A stretch of 64,000 bases of DNA from Arenimonas oryziterrae DSM 21050 = YC6267 (GCF_000420545.1 NZ_ATVD01000001.1:904549-968548), one strand, 5' to 3'. Positions 6,940-15,702 are shown, counted from the stretch's first letter. Numbers and translations are program-made. Notes: generated by a model not told the origin, from the letters alone.

Positions 6940-8205
6940 TCAGTCGAACAGCCCGGCCTGCCGGGGCGGCGGCGCGAGCAACGTGCGCAGCCGATCCGGG
7001 CGATCCAGGGCGCCGTGCGGGTGATGGTCGGGCAACTGGACGAAGGGCAGCATCTTCTTCACCGGCGCGCGCAGTCGCGCGAGATCGTCCAGACGCAGGC
7101 GCCGGTGGCCGCGCGCGCTCAGGATCTTGTCGACGTTGCGTGTACCCAGCCCCGGCACCCGCAACAGGGTCTCGCGTGGCGCGGTATTGAGGTCGACCGG
7201 GAAGCAGGCCGGATTGCGCAGCGCCCAGGCGAGTTTCGGATCGATGTCCAGATCGAGCAGGGTCGCGCTGCCGTCGGCCGCCCGTGGCGCGATCTCGTCG
7301 ACCTCGAATTCGTAGAAGCGCAGCAGCCAGTCGGCCTGGTACAGGCGGTGCTCGCGCACGAGCGGTGGCGATTTCAGCGGCAGGACTTTCGAGGCGTCGG
7401 GGATCGGGCTGAAGGCCGAGTAGTACACCCGCTTGAGATGGTAGTCGCCGTACAGTCGCACGCTGGTATCGAGTACATCACGATCATCGGCGGCGTCGGC
7501 GCCGACGATCATCTGCGTGCTCTGCCCGGCCGAAGCAAAGGTCGGCGCACGGGCCAGGCGCTTCGCACCCGGCTTCGGTCGCGCCTGCTTGGCTTCCTCG
7601 ATGCGCCAGCGCAGCTGACCCATGGCATCGCGGATTCCACCGGCATCTTTCTGCGGCGCCAGCTGCTGCAGACCGGCTTCGGTGGGCAATTCGACATTGA
7701 TGCTGAGGCGATCGGCATAGCGCCCGGCCAGCGCGAGCAGTTCGGGCGAGGCCTCGGGAATCGTCTTGAGATGGATGTAGCCGCGGAACTGGTGATCCTC
7801 GCGCAGGCAGCGCGCGACTTCCACGAGCTGCTCCATCGTGTAGTCGCCGTTGCGGATGATGCCGCTCGACAGGAACAGGCCCTCGATGTAGTTGCGCTTG
7901 TAGAAGTCCAGCGTCAGCGCCACGACCTCCCCGGTCCGGAAGCGGGCCCGCGGCACATTACTCGACACGCGATTGACGCAATAGGCGCAGTCGTACACGC
8001 AGAAGTTGGTCAGCAGGATCTTCAGCAGCGATACGCAGCGGCCGTCCGGCGTATACGAATGGCAGATACCCATGCCGCCGGTACTGCCGATGCCGCCGCC
8101 CTTGCCGAGCGAATCCTGCTTGCGCGCGCCGCTCGACGCGCAGGACGCATCGTATTTGGCGGCATCGGCGAGGATGGCGAGTTTTTCGAGGGTGGACACG
8201 GTCAT
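6940..8205 (-). CDS. Putative DNA modification/repair radical SAM protein (TIGR03916 type)
   Basis: 421 residues. The radical SAM cluster is CVYDCAYC (CX3CX2C), preceded by a Cys-containing N-terminal region (GICHSYTPDGRCVSLLKIL). A TIM-barrel part follows (LFLSSGI, GYIHLKTIP, LSINVELP). The C-terminus has a helix-hairpin-helix (LLRVPGLGTRNVDKILSAR), a non-specific DNA-binding element. It is the upstream gene of the pair with the DUF4130 protein. Family members are thought to act on DNA, but the reaction is not established. Confidence 0.92.
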   Translation of the reverse strand: MTVSTLEKLAILADAAKYDASCASSGARKQDSLGKGGGIGSTGGMGICHSYTPDGRCVSLLKILLTNFCVYDCAYCVNRVSSNVPRARFRTGEVVALTLDFYKRNYIEGLFLSSGIIRNGDYTMEQLVEVARCLREDHQFRGYIHLKTIPEASPELLALAGRYADRLSINVELPTEAGLQQLAPQKDAGGIRDAMGQLRWRIEEAKQARPKPGAKRLARAPTFASAGQSTQMIVGADAADDRDVLDTSVRLYGDYHLKRVYYSAFSPIPDASKVLPLKSPPLVREHRLYQADWLLRFYEFEVDEIAPRAADGSATLLDLDIDPKLAWALRNPACFPVDLNTAPRETLLRVPGLGTRNVDKILSARGHRRLRLDDLARLRAPVKKMLPFVQLPDHHPHGALDRPDRLRTLLAPPPRQAGLFD

Positions 8206-8291
8206 GGTTCCGCCGAGAGTATCCGACAGTTTTCCGCGTCGCCTGTGTTGGGACTGAGAAGGACCCGACCCCTGGCCCGGTATGGAAAACC

Positions 8292-8338
8292 GGGGTCAGA
8301 GTACGTTTTCGATGCCTGTAAATACTACTCTGACCCCC
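8292..8338. repeat. Family A repeat, full copy with longer core
   Basis: Both arms GGGGTCAGAGT and ACTCTGACCCC are intact, separated by a diverged 25-nt core ending in AAATACT. It lies in the 158-bp gap between the radical SAM start and the stop of the 322-residue gene at 8364. Confidence 0.9.
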
Positions 8339-8363
8339 TTTTCACCCTTTTCAAGCAGGGCGG

Positions 8364-9332
8364 TCAGTCAGGCGTTCCGATGCGATAGACCTCGGCAAAC
8401 CCGGAGGGAATGCCTAATAGCTCGTCCTGCAGCTCGGCATGATTCTTCATGGCATCCAACCAGGAGAAGTAGCGCTCGATGGTGACCGTCTCGGCAACCG
8501 CACGGAGGATGGCGGCGCGATTCTCTGCCGGAAGGAAGGGCCTGCCAGCCTTGTTTCGTTCCAGATAGGACGTTTTGTAGTCACCACGTAACACGTGGTG
8601 CCATGCCCAGGTCACGTTTGGCCAGGACGATGATTTCCATCCGACCGGGCTCACCACATCGCCGATGAGCATGCCATGCGCGCCGTACAGCCATTGCATC
8701 ACCTGAGCATTCCAATGTGCGGAGTCGATCGTCAGCATCGACTTCATCCAAGGCCCGATCTCCTCGGGCAGCAGGTATTTCGCGCAAAAAAAGGCTGCCG
8801 CGGAAAACTCGCGACTGAGTAGGGTCCAGGCCCAACGACCGTCTTGATGGGCACCGGGGCGAAGCAGGATTTCACCGGCAAGGCGCTGTGATTCACTCCA
8901 GCGTTCCGCACCCATGAGGTAACGGCCCATCGTCGCGAAGACATCGTCGCGGTACCCCGGATAGGGCTCTGCAATCTGTCCCGGATAGGTGACGAAGAAT
9001 CCCGATGCCAGGTATTCGAAGAGAGATTCGTAGTCGCTTTCGTGGCCACGCGGCAACAGCTCAGCCAACAGATAGTGGTACCACTGCGTCCACTCCGGCT
9101 GCGGGCCGAACGAGCTGGTGCCGCTGATGATTTCTTCGAGCGGAGGCCTCAGTTCTGTAATAGACAGGTTGGCCACGCCGGGTAGGAGCTCGTCGAACAT
9201 CCTCCTCTCTTCACTCGTGAACCACGCCTCACCCATGGCCTCCTTGGGCCGGCGAAAATGAGCCCTCAGACGCGCGAGAGCATCGGTGTCGATGCCCTCG
9301 CCCGGAATCCAGCGGTGGTTTGGCGTGCTCAT
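8364..9332 (-). CDS. Hypothetical protein, soluble, helical
   Basis: 322 residues starting MSTPNHRWIPGEGID. It is rich in Trp and Tyr, lacks a signal peptide and membrane segments, and looks mainly helical. Pairs of aromatic residues recur (QWYHYLLAELLPRG, HWNAQVMQWLYGAHG, WAWHHVLRGDY). No catalytic or nucleotide-binding motif was recognised. Flanked by a family A repeat at its 3' end. I do not recognise the family; coding character is convincing from composition and length. Confidence 0.7.
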   Translation of the reverse strand: MSTPNHRWIPGEGIDTDALARLRAHFRRPKEAMGEAWFTSEERRMFDELLPGVANLSITELRPPLEEIISGTSSFGPQPEWTQWYHYLLAELLPRGHESDYESLFEYLASGFFVTYPGQIAEPYPGYRDDVFATMGRYLMGAERWSESQRLAGEILLRPGAHQDGRWAWTLLSREFSAAAFFCAKYLLPEEIGPWMKSMLTIDSAHWNAQVMQWLYGAHGMLIGDVVSPVGWKSSSWPNVTWAWHHVLRGDYKTSYLERNKAGRPFLPAENRAAILRAVAETVTIERYFSWLDAMKNHAELQDELLGIPSGFAEVYRIGTPD

Positions 9333-9411
9333 GGCCGTCGGTAGGTAGGCGAATAGAGACGAGAATACGCGAAGGTCGCCGCACTTCCTTCCACATCACG
9401 CATCGCGCGGT

Positions 9412-9948
9412 TTATCCCCGCCGCGCGGGCAAAATCCGCGGATTGCACAACAGTCCTGCCGAAACCAGCGACACCAGCACGCCGACCGGGAAGATTTCGA
9501 CGAAAGTCATCGGCAGGCGGAACATCGGATCCGCGTATTGGACCTTGAAGGCATCCAGTTCTGCAGTCAGTTTCGCGATAGCCTCGGCGCTCGCGCCGTT
9601 CGCCTTTTCGCTCGCGATGATCGCCTGCGCGTAGCTGCTGGCGAAGTCCATGTGGGTGATGGCCTGCACGATTTCCCAGGCGACCACGTAGAAAATCCCG
9701 GCGATGAAACTCACGCCCAGACCGACGCCGAGCGCCCGCCAGAACCCGATCACCCCGCCCCGGTCCACATCCCGGTGCCGCTTGATGCCCACGAAGACCG
9801 CACTGAGCGCGATCAGCATGGTCGTGTAACCGATGACCATGCCGTACTTCAGCGGCGGCAGGCCGCTGAAGGCGGTGAAGGTCAGAATCTCGAATCCGCC
9901 GACGACCAGACCCGCGATCAGGCCGAACTTCAGGATGGTGCGCCACAT
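9412..9948 (-). CDS. DUF4199-domain membrane protein
   Basis: 178 residues from ATG 9948, which has AGGAGA upstream. Four membrane segments: about 5-22, 35-53 (VIGYTTMLIALSAVFVGIK), 68-90 and the C-terminal 150-170. Between the third and fourth lies a helical loop (SEKANGASAEAIAKLTAEL). The pattern, including FVGIKRHRD after helix 2, fits DUF4199. It follows the membrane-bound LuxR gene by 106 bp on the same strand and is probably co-expressed. Function unknown. Confidence 0.82.
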   Translation of the reverse strand: MWRTILKFGLIAGLVVGGFEILTFTAFSGLPPLKYGMVIGYTTMLIALSAVFVGIKRHRDVDRGGVIGFWRALGVGLGVSFIAGIFYVVAWEIVQAITHMDFASSYAQAIIASEKANGASAEAIAKLTAELDAFKVQYADPMFRLPMTFVEIFPVGVLVSLVSAGLLCNPRILPARRG

Positions 9949-10054
9949 GGTGAATCTCCTCAGGAGGTTGGGAGCCGCCATTGACCGCGATCGGACCCCG
10001 TCGGGCAATCGCCCGAACGGGTGATTTTGCCGCAATCACCCCGAATCCGCGGCC

Positions 10055-10468
10055 TCAGGGCACGATGCCGAGCTCGCGTGCCCGGCGGATCGCGTCGGTG
10101 CGCCGCTTCGCCTCGAGTTTCTCGAACACGCGCGCGATATGCGTCTTCACCGTGTTCGGCGACACGTGTAGGCGCGCCGCGATCTCCTTGTTGGAATGAC
10201 CGGCGGCCAGCTCCTGCAGGACCTCGAGCTCGCGCTCGCTCAGGCCTAGCGCCTCCAGCGCTTTCGGGTTGCCATCGAAGGCCGCCGGTGCCGGCGCGGC
10301 GAAGACCCGCACGCCCAGCACAATGCCCAGCACCAGGAAGGCCACGGCAATCAGGAACAGTGTGATGTCGGTCGAATGCGTGCGCGCCAGGCGCTGATAG
10401 TCGAGCCACTGCAGGGCGAGCGTGCCCGCCGCCAGCAGCGCGCCGTAGCCGACTATCCGCTTCCACAT
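10055..10468 (-). CDS. Membrane-anchored LuxR-type transcriptional regulator
   Basis: 137 residues from ATG 10468, preceded by GGAGG. Two membrane segments (about 5-20 and 33-55) replace the usual receiver or sensor domain. The C-terminal LuxR/GerE helix-turn-helix is complete (LSERELEVLQELAAGHSNKE, IAARLHVSPNTVKTHIARVF). The regulator must work from the membrane, probably with its DUF4199 neighbour, as in other one-component membrane LuxR regulators. Target genes are unknown; autoregulation of the pair is plausible inference. Confidence 0.9.
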   Translation of the reverse strand: MWKRIVGYGALLAAGTLALQWLDYQRLARTHSTDITLFLIAVAFLVLGIVLGVRVFAAPAPAAFDGNPKALEALGLSERELEVLQELAAGHSNKEIAARLHVSPNTVKTHIARVFEKLEAKRRTDAIRRARELGIVP

Positions 10469-10654
10469 GATCGCCTCCGACGGCCGTGCCCACCGACATT
10501 TTAGCGCCGCGGCGCGGGTCGCAAGCAGCGGCCTTCCAGACCGATGAAACCCTACACCGACGCCTTTCACTCCGGCTTCTCCCACGCGCGGTCAACCTGC
10601 CGCCTTGGGCAACGTTGTGGTTTCTCAACGCGGTGCAGACAGGGGAAGAGCGGC

Positions 10655-11569
10655 ATGAACTTCGGCAGAGCCATATTCACGATTGTCCTGACCGCCGCGA
10701 CGAGCCTGACCGCGCTCGCCGCCGGCGCCCATGAGCTGCCCGTCGGCGATGGCCATATCAGCCAGGCGCCCCTTCGCGGCAACGTGTTTGCCTGCCAGAC
10801 CACGTTCCGTGGCGGCGGCGCGCGCCATGTCGGCGACTGGTTTCATGGCGATACCTGGAACCCGCTGGAAAAACCCCACGTCGCCGGCCGCGTGATGTGG
10901 CCGCAGGCCGCGCTGACCATTCGCGCGGGCGCCGATGCCGTGTCGATCCGGAGCAATGGCCTGCCCGTCGGCCAACCGACCGGCACCTTCCCGATTTCTC
11001 CGCGTGACCCGGTGTATCAATACGACACCAATCCCAATGCGATCGCCGAGCAGTCGCTGTCTTTCGACATTCCACGCGTGCCGGCACGTGCGGCGCAGCC
11101 GGGCTGCCTGCCGATGGGCATGATCGGTTACACCACCACCGGCGTCGCGCTCTACAACGCACTGGACGCGGCCGGTCGCGATGCCGCCGCGCATGAAGTG
11201 CAGGACCTGTGCGACGGACATCCGCAAGGCAAGGGCCAATACCACTATCACAGCGCCTCGCCCTGCTTGCCCGGTGCCAATGCAAATGTCGCGGTGGGCT
11301 GGGCCCTGGACGGCTATCCGATTCTTGGCAAGCGCGACGCCAAGGGCGTGCTCCTCACCAATGCCGATCTCGACGCCTGCCATGGCCGCGCGGAAACGGT
11401 GACGGTCGACGGCCGCCGCTACGACTATGCGTACCGGCTGACCGAGGAATATCCCTATGTACTCGGCTGCTATGCCGGTACGGTCTTGCCGCAGACACAA
11501 CAGGCGATTCGCCAGTCGATGGGGCCGCCGCGCGACGGGCCGCCGGGACCTGGACGGCCGCGGCGATAG
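10655..11569 (+). CDS. YHYH-domain secreted protein
   Basis: 304 residues from ATG 10655, preceded by AGGGGAAG. Signal peptide MNFGRAIFTIVLTAATSLTALAAGA. The mature part carries the hallmark GQYHYHSASPC of YHYH proteins, with surrounding DLCDGHPQG, GWALDGYPILG and DLDACHGR, and several Cys that could pair in the periplasm. YHYH proteins are exported and widespread in bacteria; their biochemical role is unclear. The C-terminus is a Pro/Arg/Gly tail. Confidence 0.88.
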   Translation: MNFGRAIFTIVLTAATSLTALAAGAHELPVGDGHISQAPLRGNVFACQTTFRGGGARHVGDWFHGDTWNPLEKPHVAGRVMWPQAALTIRAGADAVSIRSNGLPVGQPTGTFPISPRDPVYQYDTNPNAIAEQSLSFDIPRVPARAAQPGCLPMGMIGYTTTGVALYNALDAAGRDAAAHEVQDLCDGHPQGKGQYHYHSASPCLPGANANVAVGWALDGYPILGKRDAKGVLLTNADLDACHGRAETVTVDGRRYDYAYRLTEEYPYVLGCYAGTVLPQTQQAIRQSMGPPRDGPPGPGRPRR

Positions 11570-11582
11570 CCGAAGAAAACCA

Positions 11583-11617
11583 GGGTCAGAGTGCCATTTC
11601 GAAAAACTGTTCTGACC
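11583..11617. repeat. Family A repeat, decayed copy
   Basis: GGGTCAGAGTGCCATTTCGA followed by AAAACTGTTCTGACC: the left arm and core are good, the right arm has changes. It lies between two convergent genes, 14 bp after the YHYH stop. Confidence 0.88.
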
Positions 11618-11632
11618 GCGAAATTTCGACCG

Positions 11633-12466
11633 TTACTTCTTCGCCGGCACCCGCCGCAACCCCTGCAATTGTGCCGCCGCCTTGGCATCGCCCAGCGCTT
11701 TTGCCCGCTCCAGCAAGGCAAGCGCAGCTGCACGATCGCCGGCCTGATTGCGACTCAGCCTGACCTGGGCGGCGTTGTAGGCGGCGATGGCGCTACCCAT
11801 CTTCGCGCCGGCTTCGAAGTCGGCGAGTGCGCCATCCGGGCACAGGAGAAAAACGTCGTTGCCGACACCGGCGAGCAACATCATCTCGGCATCTTCCGGA
11901 CCGAAGCGATCTTCCAGGCCGGCCGCCCACCCGACGGTCAACGGCACCAGGACTTCCTTGCCGGTAGGCACGAAGTAGCGCCCGGCGCCACGGCGCACCG
12001 TGAACGCCTGCCGCGTCGTACGCATGCCGCCCTTGCTGTCCATCCAGAGAAAACCATCCATGCCGGTCACCGGGAATCCCTTGAGCTGCCGCGACAGCTG
12101 CGTGGCGAGCGAGGGCGTTGTCGTCGAAGGCGCCACCCCGGTCCACGACCCGTGCAGCTCGACCCGCTTGTGTTTCGGCTCCAGCTGCGGGCGCAGCATG
12201 CCGGCGAGCTCTGCCACCGTCAGGATGCGCAAATCCGCGCCATACATGCGCCAAGGACTGCTCTGCAACGCGATTCCAAAGGTGAGCGGATCATCCGGCT
12301 GCGCCTGCGTGTACTCGTAGAGCACCTCGGTCGCCGAGCGGCAACCGGGTCCCTCGCGCTCGCAGACCGGGACGTTGGCGGAGCCAGACAAGGGCAAGGA
12401 GTTTTCGCAGGCGCTTGCGACTTGCGTGGCGGCGAGCAGGATCAGCAGAGGGAAAGCGTTCTTCAA
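11633..12466 (-). CDS. Secreted protein with Sel1-like C-terminal tail, hypothetical
   Basis: 277 residues. Signal peptide MKNAFPLLILLAATQVASA, mature start CENSLPL. The central part is a beta-rich domain of unknown family (GMDGFLWMDSKGGMRTT, RRGAGRYFVPTGKEVLVPL). The last 60 residues (AALALLERAKALGDAKAAAQ) resemble one Sel1/TPR-like helical repeat. Five or six Cys in the mature part suggest disulfides. Convergent with the YHYH gene. No function can be assigned. Confidence 0.72.
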   Translation of the reverse strand: MKNAFPLLILLAATQVASACENSLPLSGSANVPVCEREGPGCRSATEVLYEYTQAQPDDPLTFGIALQSSPWRMYGADLRILTVAELAGMLRPQLEPKHKRVELHGSWTGVAPSTTTPSLATQLSRQLKGFPVTGMDGFLWMDSKGGMRTTRQAFTVRRGAGRYFVPTGKEVLVPLTVGWAAGLEDRFGPEDAEMMLLAGVGNDVFLLCPDGALADFEAGAKMGSAIAAYNAAQVRLSRNQAGDRAAALALLERAKALGDAKAAAQLQGLRRVPAKK

Positions 12467-12490
12467 TGTTGTTTCCTTGGGCGAAAACCA

Positions 12491-12600
12491 GGGTCAGTGT
12501 GCCATTCAAAAAAAACCGGGGTCCGAGTGCCATTACGAAATAGGGCTTTGACCCAGTCTTCACCATTCTTGCTGACTCCACCTCTTTAATCTGACTCCGG
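12491..12600. repeat. Cluster of decayed family A repeats
   Basis: Three partial copies: GGGTCAGTGTGCCATTCAAA at 12491, GGGGTCCGAGTGCCATTACG at 12518 running to a TTTGACCC right arm near 12553, and arm-like pieces GCTGACTCC and CTGACTCCGG at 12571-12600. The last piece overlaps the 3' end of the gene at 12586. Confidence 0.75.
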
Positions 12601-13233
12601 CCTCCGCGAGGAGGGAGGCAGACAGCCCGCATACCTCATTTGCAGTGCCGGCAGCTGAGGCGACGGAACCCCAGAATTCATCCGTACGAGATTGGTGGCA
12701 ACCACGAGCATCAGATTTGCATTCATTATCACTCCAGCAACTTCATGCTCTGGGAATCTAGCCAGACTTTGAATGACAGGTCGAATGCCCCCGTGGACGA
12801 ATGAATGCATGGCTCTCCATGTCTCCCGTTTCAGCTCGAGAAGAGATTGGTGGATATGACTGGGTTCTTTTGCTTCTATTTGATCCAACATTCTTTGTAC
12901 GTTCGGGCCCATTTCAGTCTCGCCATCGGACTGCACCGCGTCGGGGTTGGGAGTGACGAACCTAGCAATCCAGCTTTCATTTGCTGCTCGACTGCACCAG
13001 ATAGCGCGAACGAGCGACTCAAAGGCAGGTCGAACCAAAGTCGTGGCTGGGACGTCCAACCCAGCTCGCGCAAGAACAACCTGGCCGAATACATGTTGTC
13101 TGACCAACAGGCAATAGCCATGGACGACCATGGAACGACGAGAAGCTGGTTGCGGCAGATTCGCCCAGAGCGTCTCCACTTCAACGTGAAACTTCTCCGT
13201 CTCTTCGACAACTGGCTGCAGACGTCGTTGCAT
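12586..13233 (-). CDS. DUF6988-like helical protein, hypothetical
   Basis: 215 residues. All-helical by eye, with VHGYCLLVRQHVFGQVVLAR, a TTLVRPAFESLVRAIW segment and a terminal MHSFVHGG. This layout (arginine-rich helix, then His-x-x-x-His-Gly-Gly) resembles the DUF6988 family and, loosely, HEPN-like folds; the name is tentative. Lower GC than the neighbours, so probably acquired. Its 3' end runs into decayed family A repeats. It lies 57 bp downstream of the DUF6438-like gene on the same strand. Confidence 0.7.
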   Translation of the reverse strand: MQRRLQPVVEETEKFHVEVETLWANLPQPASRRSMVVHGYCLLVRQHVFGQVVLARAGLDVPATTLVRPAFESLVRAIWCSRAANESWIARFVTPNPDAVQSDGETEMGPNVQRMLDQIEAKEPSHIHQSLLELKRETWRAMHSFVHGGIRPVIQSLARFPEHEVAGVIMNANLMLVVATNLVRMNSGVPSPQLPALQMRYAGCLPPSSRRPESD

Positions 13234-13274
13234 GGCCTATCCAAAGAAGATGAAGAAATTAAACTGGGAGAAGG

Positions 13275-13302
13275 GTGCCATGTCGAAGCACTACTCCGAA
13301 CC
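13275..13302. repeat. Family A repeat, one arm and core
   Basis: Plus strand GGTGCCATGTCGAAGCACTA followed by CTCCGAACC. The core and the right arm are present but mutated; the left arm is replaced. It overlaps the last four codons of the DUF6438-like gene and supplies its TAG stop. Confidence 0.7.
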
Positions 13303-14304
13303 AATTTTAGTCTTCTCCGCCGACCCCTGGATCACCGACTTCTGCAGCTCCAGCAACTCACGCTTAGCCTCATCATCCGTCGAGTAGGGGTTCTCCGACG
13401 CGCGGGCCAGGATATCGGCGGCCTCCTGCGCATGGAAATCGAATCCCTCCGCGCGTAACGTCGCGATGGCGTCGCCTGACAGGTTGATCCACATCGCCGA
13501 GCGCGCGACCTTGTCTACCTCGCGCTCGAACTCGCTCGCGGCCGGGGGCATACCCTTGCGCTGGCCAATGTAGTCGACGAGCTCTTTTTTCTGGTCGCCC
13601 AGGGTCATCGTCAGTTTATAAGTTGGATGGTCGGTCCAGCCGCCGCGATAGCTCTCGCGCAGGGACCAGATATCCTTTTCCCGCAGGCTGTCGACGAGAC
13701 GCCTGACTTCTTCGACGGGCACGCGGTAGGCATGGGTTCCGCGGACATCCACGAAGTCGTCGCCCTGGTAGACCACGCGGCCATCGCCATGAATCTCGAC
13801 CTGGTAGATCGGGCAGGTTCCATAACAGCCGCTCCGGCTCAACGCGATCACGACCTGATCCAGAGGTACCTGCGGAAGAGGAACGTGCTTCTCCACCGCC
13901 TCGACTTCCGCGATCTGCTCAACGACAACGGCAGGGACCGCTTTGCCCTCTTGTTCGAAGGGCTGGTAGCGCCAGTCTTTCAGCGTGCCGATCACGGCAC
14001 GCTGCCTGGGAGTGAGCACCTGGACTCGATCGAGGCGGTCGCGATCTCCGTAGCAGGCGACCCGACCCGACGCATCTATTCTTAGTGTCAAGTTGAAGCC
14101 CCAATCTCCCTCAATCTCGGTGCCGAACGGATAGGTGATCACCGGCAAGGGCGTGCGGCGATGCGCGGCGGCCACATCCAGATCGACGGCTTGTGCGTCG
14201 TTGGGCTTTACGCTGCAAACGCCGACCTGCGGGGCCGGCGGCGTGCCGCAGGAGGCGCAGAGTCCGGAAAACAGTAGAACGATGATCGTGGTGAGAACGC
14301 GCAT
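13291..14304 (-). CDS. DUF6438-domain lipoprotein
   Basis: 337 residues. N-terminal signal MRVLTTIIVLLFSGLCASC has a possible lipobox (CASC), giving a lipoprotein. A TonB/energy-transducer-like segment (FNLTLRIDASGRVACYGD) is followed by DUF6438, recognised from SGCYGTCPIYQVEI, DGRVVYQG and the helical DIWSLRE. The C-terminal 60 residues are helical (ATLRAEGFDFHAQEAADIL) and recall an ankyrin-like pair. The final KIGSE-stop comes from a family A repeat. Function unknown; probably envelope-located. Confidence 0.78.
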   Translation of the reverse strand: MRVLTTIIVLLFSGLCASCGTPPAPQVGVCSVKPNDAQAVDLDVAAAHRRTPLPVITYPFGTEIEGDWGFNLTLRIDASGRVACYGDRDRLDRVQVLTPRQRAVIGTLKDWRYQPFEQEGKAVPAVVVEQIAEVEAVEKHVPLPQVPLDQVVIALSRSGCYGTCPIYQVEIHGDGRVVYQGDDFVDVRGTHAYRVPVEEVRRLVDSLREKDIWSLRESYRGGWTDHPTYKLTMTLGDQKKELVDYIGQRKGMPPAASEFEREVDKVARSAMWINLSGDAIATLRAEGFDFHAQEAADILARASENPYSTDDEAKRELLELQKSVIQGSAEKTKIGSE

Positions 14305-14355
14305 CCGCTGTTTCCTCGGTGCAGAACTGTTTCAGGAGGACCAGAATCCGTCCGC

Positions 14356-14380
14356 GATTGCGAAATACTACTCTGACCCC
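14356..14380. repeat. Family A repeat, right half
   Basis: GATTGCGAAATACTACTCTG then ACCCC: the right arm and core are intact, the left arm is unrecognisable. It lies between the divergent DUF6438-like and DUF418 genes. Confidence 0.85.
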
Positions 14381-14457
14381 CTTTGAGGATTCCCGGACGG
14401 GGGCTTTCGCGGCACGCATGCGCTAGTCTTCCAGCCAGCTTATCGGTGGGGAACCGT

Positions 14458-15654
14458 ATGGCAACGATGCAGGGAAGTCCGCTCGCCCGCGAGGAGCGCC
14501 TGGACGTGGTGGATGCGCTGCGCGGGTTTGCGCTGTTCGGCATCCTGCTCGCCAATATTCTTTACTGGTCGGGCTGGGGCATGGTGACCGACGAACAACG
14601 GATCGCCTGGGGTGGCGCCTCGGGAGATCTATGGCAATACCGCTTCCACCATCTGTTCGTGGACGGCAAGTTCTACACGATCTTCTCGTTCCTGTTCGGC
14701 GCCGGGTTTGCGCTGCAACTCGAGCGCCTGCTGCGTCGCGGGCAGGACGGACTGCGAATCTACCGCCGTCGCGCCCTGGTGTTGCTGGCGATCGGTGTCG
14801 TGCACAACTTCCTGATCTGGGACGGCGACATTCTGCTTTTGTACGCGCTGCTGGGCTTGCTGCTGCCGCTGTTCCATCGCTGGTCGTCGCGGGCCCTGGT
14901 GTGGACGGGGCTGGTGCTCGTGTTCGTGGTGCCGTTCGCGGGCATCGCGTTGTTCGACGCGCTGGGCTGGAAACCGCAGGACGTTTTCTATTCCCTGAGC
15001 AATGACATCGCCCAAGCGCAGGGCGTGAACACCGCACCGGAGCAGATCCTGGCCTGGATGCAGCGCGAGGATTGGCGCGGCTGGTTCGCCTGGATAAGCA
15101 GCGGTCCCGCTTACAGCCTGGGGCTGCGGCTCGAGACGTGGCGCATCCCGAAGGTGCTCGGCATCATGCTGATCGGCATGGCAGCCGGTCGCGGCTTGAC
15201 CGATGGAAGTTTGTTGGCGAACCGCGCGTTGTTGCAGCGCGTAGCGATCGGCGGCTTGCTGATCGGCGTACCGGCATCGCTGGCCTACGCATTTCGCCCC
15301 GGGCAAGGCCAAGCCGACTGGCCAGCGCTCATCGGCACGATGCCGCTCGGCATGGCCTATGCCGCGGCGTTCGCGCTTGCCTGGCCGTGGGCCTCACGCT
15401 GGCTGGGCGTGTTCAGCGCGCCCGGGCGCATGGCGCTGACCAATTACCTCACGCAGTCGGTGCTGGGCGTGGTGCTGTTCTACGGTGTGGGTTTTGGACT
15501 GGTGGGGCGACTGCCGATCTGGGGTTTCTACGGGTACGCCGTCTTGCTGTTTGTCGCCCAAGTGGTGTTCTCGCGCTGGTGGCTTGCGCGGCATGAGCAA
15601 GGGCCGATGGAAGCGCTGTGGCGTCGTTGGACGTATGGGAAACAGCCGGCGTAA
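14458..15654 (+). CDS. DUF418-domain multipass membrane protein
   Basis: 398 residues from ATG 14458, preceded by GGTGGGGAA. The N-terminus ERLDVVDALRGFALFGILLANI is the hallmark of the DUF418/acyltransferase-like family. Eight to ten membrane helices follow. The FYTIFSFLFGAGFALQLERL segment and the C-terminal GRMALTNYLTQSV are also conserved. Related proteins resemble heparan-glucosaminide acetyltransferases, but the reaction in bacteria is unknown. An upstream 25-residue extension was rejected. Confidence 0.92.
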   Translation: MATMQGSPLAREERLDVVDALRGFALFGILLANILYWSGWGMVTDEQRIAWGGASGDLWQYRFHHLFVDGKFYTIFSFLFGAGFALQLERLLRRGQDGLRIYRRRALVLLAIGVVHNFLIWDGDILLLYALLGLLLPLFHRWSSRALVWTGLVLVFVVPFAGIALFDALGWKPQDVFYSLSNDIAQAQGVNTAPEQILAWMQREDWRGWFAWISSGPAYSLGLRLETWRIPKVLGIMLIGMAAGRGLTDGSLLANRALLQRVAIGGLLIGVPASLAYAFRPGQGQADWPALIGTMPLGMAYAAAFALAWPWASRWLGVFSAPGRMALTNYLTQSVLGVVLFYGVGFGLVGRLPIWGFYGYAVLLFVAQVVFSRWWLARHEQGPMEALWRRWTYGKQPA

Positions 15655-15658
15655 AACT

Positions 15659-15696
15659 GGGGTCAGAGTGCCAATTCGAAATACTACTCTGACCCC
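15659..15696. repeat. Family A repeat, type copy (38 bp)
   Basis: The best copy. Perfect 11-bp arms GGGGTCAGAGT and ACTCTGACCCC enclose 3-nt unpaired spacers (GCC and ACT) and a 10-bp near-palindrome AATTCGAAAT; other copies have ATTTCGAAAT. It starts 5 bp after the DUF418 stop codon. Confidence 0.95.
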
Positions 15697-15702
15697 TAAA
15701 AC

